Of a DNA stretch of 64,000 nt, positions 23,791 to 32,961 are shown piece after piece. Position numbers and translations under genes: made by a program. This DNA comes from Pseudarthrobacter siccitolerans (lineage in GTDB: Bacteria > Actinomycetota > Actinomycetes > Actinomycetales > Micrococcaceae), in contig NZ_CAQI01000053.1 of the NCBI RefSeq assembly GCF_001046895.1, forward strand, positions 124,001-188,000, given 5' to 3'. Position 1 is the stretch's first letter; each line of letters opens with the position of its first letter. Under the pieces are notes generated by a model that was not told the origin of the DNA, made no database searches, and was given only the letters and a program-made list of their open reading frames with translations.

Positions 23791-24683
23791 TTGACTGCAC
23801 CAGCCGTCAGGCCGGCGACGATCTTGCGTTGGAAGACCAGCACCAGGATCACCAAGGGGATGGTGACGATGGTGCCCGCTGCCATGATGGCGGTGTACGG
23901 GATCTGGTTCGGCTGAGCGCCGGCGAAGCTGGCAATGGCAACCGTGACCGGCTTGGTTGCTTCGTTCGACAGCTGGCTGGCGATCAGGAACTCGTTCCAG
24001 GAGGAGATGAAGGCCAGGATCGCGGTGGTGAAAATGGCCGGTGCCGCGAGCGGCATGATGACCTTCCGGAACGCTTCGCCCTGCGTGCAGCCGTCAACAC
24101 GGGCTGATTCTTCAAGCTCCCACGGCATCTCGCGGAAGAAGGAGGTCAGCGTGTAGACGGTGAGCGGCAGGACGAAGGAAATGTTCGGAATGATCAGCGC
24201 CTGGTAGGTGCCCATCCAGCCGATATTGGTGAACAACTGGAACAGCGGGGTGATCAGGGCAACGCCGGGGAACATGGAAGCGCCCAGGATAAAGCCCAGC
24301 ACCAGGTACTTGAACCGGAAGTTCAGGCGTGCCAGTGCGTACGCTGCGAAGACGCCGATCACCAGCGAGATCACTGTGACAGTGACGCCGATAATAATGC
24401 TGTTAATGAGTGCTTGGCCGAACTTGTTGCCGAACGAGGTATCGAAGGCGGTGATGAAGTTGTCCAGCGTTACGTGCGTTGGCCAAGGCGTTGTGTCGTA
24501 GGTGAAGCCCACCTCGCGGAACGCCGTAACCACCATCCAGTAGGCCGGCGCAAGGCACCAGATCAGGATGACGGCGGCACTGATGTAGGTGCGGACGCTT
24601 GCCCACTTTTCGCGGTTCTGGGCAGTCTTGCGGCCCTTGTCCTGGCGTGCCCGCAGGTCTGAGTTTGCTGTTGAGGTGGTCAT
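23787..24683 (-). CDS. ABC sugar transporter permease, MalG-type
   Basis: A 298-residue inner-membrane permease of a CUT1-family importer. Six TM helices are visible, with the EAA loop EESARVDGCTQGEAFRKVIMP at about 205-225 that docks the ATPase. The roughly 30-residue N-terminal tail is cytoplasmic. Its start overlaps the MalF-type permease by four bases, and its stop overlaps the small membrane protein. No ATPase gene is in the cluster, as is usual in actinobacteria that share one MsiK-type ATPase. Confidence 0.93.
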   Translation of the reverse strand: MTTSTANSDLRARQDKGRKTAQNREKWASVRTYISAAVILIWCLAPAYWMVVTAFREVGFTYDTTPWPTHVTLDNFITAFDTSFGNKFGQALINSIIIGVTVTVISLVIGVFAAYALARLNFRFKYLVLGFILGASMFPGVALITPLFQLFTNIGWMGTYQALIIPNISFVLPLTVYTLTSFFREMPWELEESARVDGCTQGEAFRKVIMPLAAPAIFTTAILAFISSWNEFLIASQLSNEATKPVTVAIASFAGAQPNQIPYTAIMAAGTIVTIPLVILVLVFQRKIVAGLTAGAVK

Positions 24684-25714
24684 TTCTTCCCCTTACCGGT
24701 GGCTCCGCTTTGCTCCACGACATTTGCCCCGAGGAACCGGACAAAGATGAACGCCACCAGGAAGATGATGATGAATGTGATGGTGGACAACGCGGCCGCC
24801 GAGTTGAACCCTTGCCTGATCTGGTTGATGACCAGGATGGACAAGGTGGTGGTGTTGTTGGCACCGCCGGTGAGGATGTACGGCAGGTCGAACATACGCA
24901 GCGCATCCAGGGTGCGGAACAGGATGGCAACCATCAGTGCCGGCTTGACCAGCGGAAGCGTGATCAGCCGGAAGCGCTGCCAGGCGGTAGCTCCGTCAAC
25001 CTTTGCTGCCTCATAGACCTCTGCCGGGATCATCTGCAGGCCTGCCAGGATCAGCAGCGCCATAAACGGCGTGGTCTTCCAGGTATCAGCAATGATCACA
25101 GCCCACTTGGCCGGCCATTCACTGCCGGTCCAGAGGATGGAGACATTGAACAGCTTGTTGATGATGCCTTCGAAGTCGAACATAAACAGCCACAGCTGGG
25201 CGGTGACGGCCGTGGGGATGGCCCACGGTACGAGCACAGCTGCACGGACCAGGGCGCGGCCCTTGAAGGTGCGCGCCATGATCATGGCCATCCAGAAACC
25301 GAGCACGGTTTCAAAGAGGACCGTGATGGCAGTGAAGAGGAAGGTGGTTCCGGTAGCGGTCCAGAACTGGCCGCCCAGGGTGCCCGGGGGGCACGCGACG
25401 GTGCCGCCGCCCGGGGCAGCACACTGCTGCCCCAGCCAGTTGACGTAGTTCTGGATGCCCGCCGGCCCGCCGGCGGTAAACAGGCCCGTAGCGGGGTCGA
25501 GTCCCGCGTCCTTCTGGAACGACATCACGATGGCGCTGATGATCGGGTAAACGATCACCACTCCCAGGGCGATGATGGTGGGGGCCAGCAGCCAGGATGC
25601 CCACTTGCCCTGGCTGAGGATCGCGTTGTCTTCACCTACGCCCTTGGGTGCGTGGTGTACATCGGGAGTGCCCGACGCCGGCTTGACCGGCGTCGGGCCC
25701 AATTCGGTTGCCAT
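24680..25714 (-). CDS. ABC sugar transporter permease, MalF-type
   Basis: A 344-residue partner permease. The N-terminal 35 residues are polar, then about six TM helices, a periplasmic insert with paired cysteines (QQCAAPGGGTVACPPGT, about 100-115) after the first helix, and the EAA loop YEAAKVDGATAWQRFRLITL at about 240. The two cysteines could form a disulfide outside the membrane. The gene begins seven bases after the binding-protein gene and overlaps the next permease by ATGA. Confidence 0.92.
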   Translation of the reverse strand: MATELGPTPVKPASGTPDVHHAPKGVGEDNAILSQGKWASWLLAPTIIALGVVIVYPIISAIVMSFQKDAGLDPATGLFTAGGPAGIQNYVNWLGQQCAAPGGGTVACPPGTLGGQFWTATGTTFLFTAITVLFETVLGFWMAMIMARTFKGRALVRAAVLVPWAIPTAVTAQLWLFMFDFEGIINKLFNVSILWTGSEWPAKWAVIIADTWKTTPFMALLILAGLQMIPAEVYEAAKVDGATAWQRFRLITLPLVKPALMVAILFRTLDALRMFDLPYILTGGANNTTTLSILVINQIRQGFNSAAALSTITFIIIFLVAFIFVRFLGANVVEQSGATGKGKK

Positions 25715-25721
25715 GGCTAAA

Positions 25722-27008
25722 CTACGATCCTGCGCCAGCGGACTCGATGGACTTCTGCATGTCGCTCAGCGCCTGCTTGGCAGGCTTCTCACCCTTGAGT
25801 GCCGCGTAGGCGTTCTCCTGGATGGCCTGGGTAACAGCGGGGTAGAACGGCGTCACCGGACGCGGAACCGCGTTCTCGATGGACGTCTTCAGAACCGGCA
25901 GGTACGGCAGCTTGGAAACCAGTTCCTGGTCTTCGTACAGTGCGCCATAGACCGGAGCCAGCGAACCCTGCGTTGCGAAGAACTTCTGCTGCTCTTCTTC
26001 AATCAGGAACTTCACGAAGTCCAGGGCTGTTGCCTTGTTGTCGGAGTAGACGCTGACGGCAGCGCTGTGGCCGCCGAGGGACGAAGCACCCGGACCGTCC
26101 TTGCCGGGGAGGGCAGCCATGCCCAGCACATCCTTGACCTTGGACGAACCCTCAGTGGTTGCCAGGTTGTAGACGTAAGGCCAGTTGCGCAGGAACAGGA
26201 GCTTGCCGTCCTGGAAGGCGCGGCGGCTTTCCTCTTCCTGGTAGGTGATCGCTTCGGCGGGGATGTTGCCGTTCTTGAAGGCATCAACCAGGTTGTTCAG
26301 GCCTTCTTCAGCCTCGGGAGTGTTCAGGTCCGGCTTGCCCTCATCGTTCAGGACAGAACCGCCGGCCGAGTTGATGGCTTCCGAGGCGTTGACCGTGAGG
26401 CCTTCGTACTGCTTGAACTGGCCGGAGTAGCAACCAATGTTGTTCTGCTTGGCGATGGAGCACATGTCCATCATCTCGTCCCAGGTCTTGGGAGCCTCGG
26501 GAACGAGGTCCTTGCGGTAGTACAGGATGCCGCCGTCGGAGGAAACGGGAGCGGCGTAAAGGGTGCCCTTGTAGGAACCTGCTTCAACCGTGGGCTCCAG
26601 CATCCCCTCGGTCTCGATGGCCATCTTGTCCTTGAGCGGCTGCAGCCAGCCCTTGGCGGCAAATTCTGCGGTCCATACGACGTCGACGCTGGCCACATCG
26701 TAGTCCGCGTTCTTGGCCTGGAAGTTCTGGACGAGGTCGTCGTGCTGCTGGTCAGCCTGGTCCGTCTGCTCCTTGAACGTGACCTTCTCGTCCGGATGGG
26801 CCGCGTTCCACTTCTCAATCAGTGGACGGACAACGTTGCTGTTGTCCTTGCCCTGGACGTAGGTGATGGGCCCCCGCTTGTCGAGGTTGGCCTCGGCATC
26901 GCCGCCGCCGCCGCCCGTGGTCCCGCCACCGCCGCCGCCGCAGGCGGTCATCGTCAGGGCCAGAATGCCGGCAGTAGCTGCCGGGAGTAGGAATCTAGGG
27001 GTTTTCAT
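25722..27008 (-). CDS. Sugar-binding lipoprotein of the ABC importer
   Basis: A 428-residue extracellular solute-binding protein (family 1). The signal ends in the lipobox LTMTAC, with cysteine 23 lipidated, followed by a Gly-rich spacer of about 15 residues. The mature part has the family features (IEKWNAAHPDEKVTFKEQ, KGTLYAAPVSSDGGILYYRK, QDGKLLFLRNWPYVY). It most resembles trehalose/maltose or alpha-glucoside binding proteins, which fits the divergent glucosidase. It is first in the operon; the LacI operator overlaps its predicted promoter. Confidence 0.92.
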   Translation of the reverse strand: MKTPRFLLPAATAGILALTMTACGGGGGGTTGGGGGDAEANLDKRGPITYVQGKDNSNVVRPLIEKWNAAHPDEKVTFKEQTDQADQQHDDLVQNFQAKNADYDVASVDVVWTAEFAAKGWLQPLKDKMAIETEGMLEPTVEAGSYKGTLYAAPVSSDGGILYYRKDLVPEAPKTWDEMMDMCSIAKQNNIGCYSGQFKQYEGLTVNASEAINSAGGSVLNDEGKPDLNTPEAEEGLNNLVDAFKNGNIPAEAITYQEEESRRAFQDGKLLFLRNWPYVYNLATTEGSSKVKDVLGMAALPGKDGPGASSLGGHSAAVSVYSDNKATALDFVKFLIEEEQQKFFATQGSLAPVYGALYEDQELVSKLPYLPVLKTSIENAVPRPVTPFYPAVTQAIQENAYAALKGEKPAKQALSDMQKSIESAGAGS

Positions 27009-27082
27009 TGGCTTGAAGCTCCTCGCTGAGTGACAAGTACGTCGACAGTGCGTTTGCTAGTGAGGTTGATGTGGTGACGCTC

Positions 27083-27121
27083 ACACTAGTAAGGTTGCGA
27101 CAGGTTATGCAAGCGTTTACA
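27083..27121. promoter_or_regulatory. LacI operator in divergent agl promoter region
   Basis: TGCAAGCGTTTACA at 27108-27121 fits the LacI-family consensus (central CG, TGNAANCG-type halves). On the minus strand TTGCAT (27107-27112) and TAGTGT (27083-27088) spaced 18 bp apart give a plausible promoter for the binding-protein gene, so the operator covers its -35 box. On the plus strand it sits about 27 bp before the glucosidase ATG. One bound regulator could therefore silence both directions. Confidence 0.7.
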
Positions 27122-27147
27122 TCAAAAAGTTATCTGAGAGGAACCAA

Positions 27148-28947
27148 ATGTCCAACCCGGACGTTCCCGCCGGCGAGCCAACGCGAACACCTTGGTGGGC
27201 CGACGCCGTCGTCTACCAGATCTATCCCCGGTCCTTTGCGGACGGCAACGCCGATGGCATGGGGGATCTTCGCGGCGTAACGGACCGTTTGCCCTATCTG
27301 CAGCAGCTGGGCGTGGACGCCGTCTGGCTCTCACCGTTCTACAAATCACCCCAGGCGGATGCGGGTTACGACGTGGCGGACTACCGCCAGGTGGACCCCC
27401 TGTTCGGCTCATTGGAAGACTTCGATGCAATGTTGCAGGAAGCTCACCGGCGCGGCCTGAAGGTCATTGTCGACCTGGTTCCCAACCATACTTCCGACGA
27501 GCATGCATGGTTCCAGGAAGCGTTGGCCGCACCTCCCGGCTCCCCTGAGCGCGGCCGGTACATCTTCCGCCAGGGCAAGGACGATGTTCCCGGCTCCGGA
27601 GACGGCAACCGGGCACCCAACAACTGGAAATCGATTTTCGGCGGACCGGCCTGGAGCCGGATCACCGAGGCGGACGGCTCACCGGGCGAGTGGTACCTCC
27701 ACCTTTTCGACACTAAACAGCCGGACCTGAACTGGGACAACCCGGAGGTCCATGAGGAGATGCGCTCGGTGCTGCGCTTCTGGCTGGACCGCGGCGCGGA
27801 CGGCTTCCGGGTGGACGTCGCCCATGGCCTGGTCAAGGAGGCGGGCCTGCCCGACTGGGAGGGCGTTGCCGCCATGGTTGAGGGCACGCCGGAAGTGAAG
27901 CGGGAGCCGCTCCCTCCCGGCGACGCCCCCGGCGCCCATACTGATGCGGAGGAGCCGCACCGCGCCGTCTCACCCGTTTATCCGCCCTCGCCGTTTTTCG
28001 ACCAGGACGGCGTCCACGACATTTACCGGGACTGGCACCGGGTCCTGGCCGAGTACGACGGCGACCGTATGATGGTTGCCGAAGCCTGGGTGGAGCCGGC
28101 GGAACGGCTGGCCCGCTACACCCGGCCTGACGAAATGCAGCAGGCCTTCAACTTCGATTTCCTGCTGGCCGGCTGGGACGCCGAGCGGATGGCGGAGGCC
28201 ATTGAGTCGTCGTTGGACGCCGCCGCCTCGGTGGGAGCGCCCTGCACCTGGGTGCTGAGCAACCACGACACCGTCCGCCACACCACCCGGTTCGGACTCA
28301 AGGACCCCACCACCTTTCCCAAGGGCATCGCCGCTGACGATGAGCAGCCTGAGCCCGCGTTGGGACTGGCCCGCGCCCGTGCAGCCACGCTGATCTCGCT
28401 GGCCTTGCCGGGTTCGGCCTACCTGTACCAGGGCGAGGAACTGGGCCTTCCGGAGCACACCACGCTCCCGGCGGAGGCACGGCAGGATCCGACGTTCCAC
28501 AGGACCAAGGGGGCAGAGATCGGCCGGGACGGCTGCCGTGTCCCGCTGCCGTGGAGACAGGAAGCGCCCGGTTACGGTTTTGCAGCAACCGGAAGTGCAG
28601 CAGCACCCTGGCTTCCGCAGCCGGAAAGCTTTGGTCCGCTGGCGGCCGACCAGCAGGAAGGCGTGGAGGGCTCCACCCTGGAGCTCTACCGGGCCGCGCT
28701 TGCGTTCCGCTCAGCCCGGCAGCTCGGCAGGGGTTCCTTCAGCTGGGCTGAGGTACACGCCCCGGACAGCGGGCTGCTGGCCTTCCACAACGGGGACGTA
28801 CTGGTCCTGGGCAACCTGGGCTTCGCCTCCGCTCCGGTCCCCGAGGGCTATTCCGTGGTTCTTTCGAGCGGCCTTGAGCCTGCTGCCGACTGGAACGGCA
28901 TGGACGAGGTGCCGGTGGACTGCACCGTCTACCTCACCAAGGATTAG
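27148..28947 (+). CDS. GH13 alpha-glucosidase
   Basis: A 599-residue cytoplasmic glycoside hydrolase that releases glucose from alpha-glucosides after import. Conserved GH13 regions are DLVPNHTSDEH (region I, about 109-119), GFRVDVAHG with nucleophile D223 (II), MMVAEAWVEP with acid/base E312 (III) and LSNHDTVRHT with transition-state D374 (IV). There is no signal peptide. It belongs to the oligo-1,6- and alpha-glucosidase subgroup (GH13_23/30 style); sucrose or trehalulose could be substrates too. It is divergent from the importer. A site gagaggaac precedes the ATG. Confidence 0.94.
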   Translation: MSNPDVPAGEPTRTPWWADAVVYQIYPRSFADGNADGMGDLRGVTDRLPYLQQLGVDAVWLSPFYKSPQADAGYDVADYRQVDPLFGSLEDFDAMLQEAHRRGLKVIVDLVPNHTSDEHAWFQEALAAPPGSPERGRYIFRQGKDDVPGSGDGNRAPNNWKSIFGGPAWSRITEADGSPGEWYLHLFDTKQPDLNWDNPEVHEEMRSVLRFWLDRGADGFRVDVAHGLVKEAGLPDWEGVAAMVEGTPEVKREPLPPGDAPGAHTDAEEPHRAVSPVYPPSPFFDQDGVHDIYRDWHRVLAEYDGDRMMVAEAWVEPAERLARYTRPDEMQQAFNFDFLLAGWDAERMAEAIESSLDAAASVGAPCTWVLSNHDTVRHTTRFGLKDPTTFPKGIAADDEQPEPALGLARARAATLISLALPGSAYLYQGEELGLPEHTTLPAEARQDPTFHRTKGAEIGRDGCRVPLPWRQEAPGYGFAATGSAAAPWLPQPESFGPLAADQQEGVEGSTLELYRAALAFRSARQLGRGSFSWAEVHAPDSGLLAFHNGDVLVLGNLGFASAPVPEGYSVVLSSGLEPAADWNGMDEVPVDCTVYLTKD

Positions 28948-28959
28948 GACCGCTGCCGG

Positions 28960-29571
28960 TCAGCGGACGCGCTCTGCCCTGCGGAAGCGCGTCCGTGCAC
29001 CGGCGCCGATGTGGATCAGCACGGGAATCCTTGTTCCCACCACGGTCTCAAGTGCGCCCACCAGCGCGTGCACCTCGTCTGCGAGCAGGTGCGGGGCCAC
29101 CCCCTGGCGCGGCAGCAGGCGGATCTTCAGTGCCGGGGTCCCTTTGACGTCGTAAGTGGCCACAGTGGCCCCCGCCAGGTCCGGCCGGTTTGCGAGGGCG
29201 TGCTTCAGGGCTTGCTCAGCCACTCCCCCGCCGATCCGGACGTCGCCGGGCACTTCACCTGGATCGTATTCCAAGGCCAGGAGGTCCGCCCGGCCTTTTC
29301 CTTGCTGGGCTACCCAGGCCACCATGAGCCCGATCAGCACCAGCAGGACCAGGGCCACCAGGATCCACAGCCAACTTTCGGACCGCCCCGGGAACCGTGT
29401 GGCGCTGAAGGCCTGGTTGGCTCCGGCCCAGACCCCGGCGGACCAGGAGTGCCACCATGAAGCGACGGCAGGGACGGTAGCCAGCAGTATCAAGAGGACG
29501 CCCGCGGCCAGCAGTTTCAGGCCCAGGACGGCGATGAGGATCCGGTTGAGCAGGGTGGGTGTGCTGTTCAT
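28960..29571 (-). CDS. AmaP-like membrane anchor of the Asp23 cluster
   Basis: A 203-residue protein with two TM helices (about 13-35 and 65-87) and a C-terminal soluble domain (about 100-190). It resembles AmaP, which tethers Asp23 proteins to the membrane in Gram-positive bacteria. It is the last of five overlapping genes, and its start overlaps the DUF6286-type gene by ATGA. Its stop lies 12 bp from the convergent glucosidase stop. Confidence 0.75.
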   Translation of the reverse strand: MNSTPTLLNRILIAVLGLKLLAAGVLLILLATVPAVASWWHSWSAGVWAGANQAFSATRFPGRSESWLWILVALVLLVLIGLMVAWVAQQGKGRADLLALEYDPGEVPGDVRIGGGVAEQALKHALANRPDLAGATVATYDVKGTPALKIRLLPRQGVAPHLLADEVHALVGALETVVGTRIPVLIHIGAGARTRFRRAERVR

Positions 29572-30176
29572 GCCCCGATAACTCCCGACGGCGCAACATT
29601 CACCTGCACCACAGGCGAGGGGTCCAGCGCCATGGCAGCAAGTTCGCTTTCGACGGCGGCCAGCACGGCATCGTGCTCCACCGGCACGCCTGACGTGGGC
29701 CGCACATTCACCACCACCTGGCGCTTCGAGACAACCACCATGACCTGTTCGGGCGTGACGTTCGCGGCGAGCCGGGCACGCCGGGCCAGCGAGGAGGCCA
29801 CAACTTCGTCGTCCACCACCACGGCAGGGCCCCCCGTATCCCGGCCGGAGGCCAGCACATGCCGGGCACGGCGTCCCGGAAGGATCCCGTTGAGGAAGAA
29901 GACGAGGCCGAACATCGCCAGCACGCCTCCGATGGCGCCCAGCAGCAGCGGCGTGATCCCCGCAGGCAGGGCAACCAGGCGTTCAGCGGCCACCTGCGGC
30001 TCGATCAGCCAGGCAGGTTGGCCGATGGCGTGCACCCCGGCTTCAAGGAGGCCGTAGGCGGCGGCGACAATGACGAGGACTGCCGCGGCAGTGGCCACCA
30101 CTGCACGTGTTGAATGCGTTTCGCGGTACAGGATCCGTCCCATGTCCGGCGACTGGTCCTCCTGGCGCCTGCTCAT
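29568..30176 (-). CDS. DUF6286-type two-TM protein of the Asp23 cluster
   Basis: A 202-residue protein with two TM helices (about 28-48 and 78-96) and a C-terminal cytoplasmic domain of alpha/beta type (LARRARLAANVTPEQVMVVV and a final VVQVNVAP). Proteins of this type occur only in actinobacterial Asp23 clusters, so a role in envelope-stress assembly is inferred. It overlaps both neighbours by four bases. Confidence 0.72.
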   Translation of the reverse strand: MSRRQEDQSPDMGRILYRETHSTRAVVATAAAVLVIVAAAYGLLEAGVHAIGQPAWLIEPQVAAERLVALPAGITPLLLGAIGGVLAMFGLVFFLNGILPGRRARHVLASGRDTGGPAVVVDDEVVASSLARRARLAANVTPEQVMVVVSKRQVVVNVRPTSGVPVEHDAVLAAVESELAAMALDPSPVVQVNVAPSGVIGA

Positions 30177-30553
30177 CGCACCCGTCCCCCTTCGCTGATC
30201 TTTGCTCCGCTGATCCTGATGTCCACCCGGCTCAATTGGGCTCCGCTGAGCTCAGCCACTGTTGCCAGGATGCGTGCCTTTGCCCTGACGGTGCGGTCCC
30301 TGATGGATCCGCCGGCCGCGTCCACCCGCGATGCATCGGCTGCCACCGCTTTCAAAGGCGGGATGCTGATGGGTGTGACGAGGGACAGCGCCAGCATGCC
30401 GTCGTCGTCCGTCCAGTCAGCCCGGACGTCCTCCGCCTCCACCCCCAGGAACTGGGCTGCAGCGGCTCTCGCGAGGCTGGTCAGCGCCTGGGTGCTGATG
30501 CGGTTGTGGCCGCTGAACCCCTGCGCCCGGACCAGCGGGGCGGTGGGGCTCAT
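30173..30553 (-). CDS. Asp23-like hypothetical protein
   Basis: A 126-residue soluble protein with weak Asp23-like features (TALTSLARAAAAQFLGVEAE, then VRADWTDDDG, and a final VDIRISGAKI strand). ATG 30553 was chosen because it overlaps the DUF2273 gene stop by four bases. An ORF extension upstream reads through that gene and is not real. Function unknown beyond membership in the cluster. Confidence 0.72.
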   Translation of the reverse strand: MSPTAPLVRAQGFSGHNRISTQALTSLARAAAAQFLGVEAEDVRADWTDDDGMLALSLVTPISIPPLKAVAADASRVDAAGGSIRDRTVRAKARILATVAELSGAQLSRVDIRISGAKISEGGRVR

Positions 30554-30741
30554 GAGGACGAGCGCCGGCCGATGATGGCGTCCAGGACGCCGCGGAGGTC
30601 CAGCTTTCCTTCCGCGGCGCGGCCCAGGAGTGCCCCGATGGCCATAAACAGCAGGGATATCAGGAAGCCCCACAACCCGAATTGGAGGGACATAAAGGCG
30701 ACGAAGGCGCCCATGGCGATGCCTGCGACAGTGAGGTTCAC
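30550..30741 (-). CDS. DUF2273-like small integral membrane protein
   Basis: A 63-residue protein with two closely spaced TM helices (about 3-20 and 22-42) and a short basic cytoplasmic end (GVLDAIIGRRSSS). It fits the small integral membrane proteins that accompany Asp23 genes. It overlaps both neighbours by four bases. Confidence 0.8.
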   Translation of the reverse strand: MNLTVAGIAMGAFVAFMSLQFGLWGFLISLLFMAIGALLGRAAEGKLDLRGVLDAIIGRRSSS

Positions 30742-31199
30742 AGCAGCGCCTCCCGCTCGGCAGGGCCGGAAAGGCTGGGCTTGACCGGCGGCGGCACGTA
30801 GACGTCAGTGATTTCGACGTTGACTTCGATCACCTGCAGCCCCACCAGTTCCTCCACTGCCCGGTACACCGCGGCGCGCACCCCGTTGGCCAGGGAATGC
30901 AGCGGTGTTCCGTAGCTGGCCACCAGGCTGATGTCCACGGCCACCTGGGTTTCGCCCACTTCGGCGTGCACCCCGGCGGCATGGTCCGAACTTCCGACGG
31001 CGTCGCGGATGGCGCCCAGGGCACGTGACGGTCCGGAGCCCAGCGAGTACACGCCGGGGACGGCACGTGCGGCGATTCCTGCCACCTTGGCCACTGCTGT
31101 TTCGGAGATTACTGTGCGGCCGAGGCCGGGCACGGGAACCGGTACCGTAGCCGGCACTGCGTGGCTGCCCTGGCCGGGTTGTGGGTTCTGGTATTCCAT
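30738..31199 (-). CDS. Asp23/Gls24-family envelope-stress protein
   Basis: A 153-residue cytoplasmic protein. The Asp23 domain runs from about residue 28 to 135 (ISETAVAKVAGIAARAVPGVY, VDISLVASYGTPLHSLANGV, VIEVNVEITDVYVP). Asp23 of Staphylococcus forms a membrane-associated layer near the envelope. The N-terminal 25 residues are Pro/Val-rich. It leads the five-gene operon whose genes all overlap by ATGA, indicating strict stoichiometric co-expression. Confidence 0.9.
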   Translation of the reverse strand: MEYQNPQPGQGSHAVPATVPVPVPGLGRTVISETAVAKVAGIAARAVPGVYSLGSGPSRALGAIRDAVGSSDHAAGVHAEVGETQVAVDISLVASYGTPLHSLANGVRAAVYRAVEELVGLQVIEVNVEITDVYVPPPVKPSLSGPAEREALL

Positions 31200-31274
31200 C
31201 AGGCACTCCCCCTTCTGTTGATCCCAACCCTATCCCCTGGCCGCATCGATGTGCTGGATACCCTGCCGCCAGTG

Positions 31275-31318
31275 TAAAAGGGCCCAGGCGGGGACGCCCC
31301 CAAGGACATCCCCGCCTG
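31275..31318 (-). terminator. Intrinsic terminator of the levansucrase gene
   Basis: On the minus strand arms caggcgggga and tccccgcctg form a perfect 10-bp stem with a 14-base loop, and TTTT follows shortly after. It lies 45 bp past the levansucrase stop. Confidence 0.75.
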
Positions 31319-31362
31319 AGCGGTGCCGCCGGTTTCAGCGGCGTTGCGGCAGGTGCCGCAGC

Positions 31363-32961
31363 CTATTTGTAAAGGCCTTCGCCGCCAACCTTGACGTTGG
31401 TGGGCAGGTAACCGAGCGGGCCGAGGCCGTTCTGGCCGAAGCTGCGGTCAACCTGGGTCACGCCGTTCTTGAAGTTGATCTTGACGGTCGGGGACAGCGA
31501 GCCGCCGCGAACACCGTTGACGTTGTCGATGAAGGACTGCACCAGGCCGCCCGGCTGCACGTAGTGCGAGTAGGCCTGGAACTGCCGGCCGTTCTGCTGG
31601 CCCGAGATGGTCCCGCTCGGGTTGTTGGCCGGCAGGTTCAGGTCGGTGGGGGAACCGAGGGCCAGGCCGCTGTTGTTCACCGGCTGGTAGTCGGAACGGA
31701 CGCCGTCGCCCACGAAGCCGTAGACGCCGTCGGGGCCGCGCATGCCGGCCGCGTACGTGAACTGGTGGCTGATCGTGTACAGGTAGTACTTGTTCTTGCC
31801 GTTCTCGTTCTGGATGAAGATCTGCGGGCGCTCAGTCTGGTCGTTCACGCAGTTGGCGGAGAGGATGGGCGGCAGGAAGGACCATTTGGTCAGGTCCTTG
31901 TTGTCTGCCACGGCCAGGCCCACGTTGGCGGTCTGGTAGTGGGCGCCGCTGTTCTGGACGTCGGTGACATTCTCGGCCTGGGGGTCGCCGGGCCGGTAGC
32001 CCAGGTCTTCGCCCTTGCACTGGTAGTCGCCGCGGTTTCCGGCGGTGTTGCCCTCGAAGACCATAAAGGTCTTGCCCGGGTGGGCGGGATCGGCGAAGGT
32101 GTACGGGTCGCGGAAAGCGAAGCCGGGGTTCTGCGCCTTTGTCTGGTACATCTTTCCGTCCGGCTCCAGCAGCTTGGTGTGCTCGAAGCCGTCGAACGTG
32201 ACGCCGTTCTGGTCGGCGTGGATGTTGCCCAGCGCCTTGGCAATTGCCGCGTCCGGTGCGATGCCGCCGCCGCCCGCATTGCGCTGAGCCACGTCATGGA
32301 AGGTGGTGGCGGTGTAGAACACGTTCACGTGGTTGCCCTGCATCAGGCGGGTGGAGCCGGACCACTCGGTGTTGCCGATGGAGGTGTTGTCCAGGAACAG
32401 GTGTCCGCCGTAGTTCCACTTGTCCTTTGCCGGATCGGCGTCGGTCTTGCGGAAGAAGTAGCCGATGCGGGCGTTCCAGTGGCGCTGGTCAAAGCCGTAG
32501 CCGGCGTGGCGGTCGGCCACCAGGGAGAAGATGACGTCCCAGCCCTTGTAGCTGATCTGGTTGGCGTTCTCGTCCGTCAGGGACCAGGTGTCCCAGACCC
32601 AGACGTCGTCATTCATGGCGGGGAAATCCTCGGGGATCTCCGGCATGGAGACGTCCGGGCTCATGGAGTTCTGGCCGGGGGCGACGCTCGGGTCGCTCTG
32701 CGCCATGATCTGCTTGGCATCCGCGCGGGTCCACTTTGAGGTGAAGTCCGACGCCGGATCGAAAGCCTGCTGCGTGTGTTCCGTGGGGAGTGCGAAGCCC
32801 GGGGTGGGGGCCGGCAGCTGCTGGCTGGCCGGCGGATCCGCCGGCTCGTTGGCCTGCGCGGAGGGAACGGCCAGGAAGGCCGAGGCCGCCACGGCCATTG
32901 CCAGTGCTGCGGCGGCAGGACGCCACCGCAGCAACCGGGGGGTTTGGGGGTGCTTGTGCAT
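31363..32961 (-). CDS. Secreted GH68 levansucrase or related fructosyltransferase
   Basis: A 532-residue secreted enzyme that cleaves sucrose and transfers fructose to levan, short fructans or water. A signal peptide with an AQA cleavage site ends near residue 38. The GH68 catalytic triad is visible as D124 in WVWDTWSLTD, R284-D285-P286 in the RDP motif, and E377 in QTERPQIF. This looks closer to the Gram-negative and actinobacterial group than to Bacillus SacB. ATG 32961 was chosen, as the signal peptide starts there; an upstream ATG at 33057 would place 32 extra polar residues before it. A LacI-type operator lies about 255 bp upstream. Confidence 0.92.
   Translation of the reverse strand: MHKHPQTPRLLRWRPAAAALAMAVAASAFLAVPSAQANEPADPPASQQLPAPTPGFALPTEHTQQAFDPASDFTSKWTRADAKQIMAQSDPSVAPGQNSMSPDVSMPEIPEDFPAMNDDVWVWDTWSLTDENANQISYKGWDVIFSLVADRHAGYGFDQRHWNARIGYFFRKTDADPAKDKWNYGGHLFLDNTSIGNTEWSGSTRLMQGNHVNVFYTATTFHDVAQRNAGGGGIAPDAAIAKALGNIHADQNGVTFDGFEHTKLLEPDGKMYQTKAQNPGFAFRDPYTFADPAHPGKTFMVFEGNTAGNRGDYQCKGEDLGYRPGDPQAENVTDVQNSGAHYQTANVGLAVADNKDLTKWSFLPPILSANCVNDQTERPQIFIQNENGKNKYYLYTISHQFTYAAGMRGPDGVYGFVGDGVRSDYQPVNNSGLALGSPTDLNLPANNPSGTISGQQNGRQFQAYSHYVQPGGLVQSFIDNVNGVRGGSLSPTVKINFKNGVTQVDRSFGQNGLGPLGYLPTNVKVGGEGLYK

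Noticed and set aside
31249..32739. 496-residue plus-strand frame over the levansucrase
   Set aside because: It is rich in Val, Gly and Ala without any motif, and the opposite strand has the GH68 catalytic residues. I treat it as a shadow.
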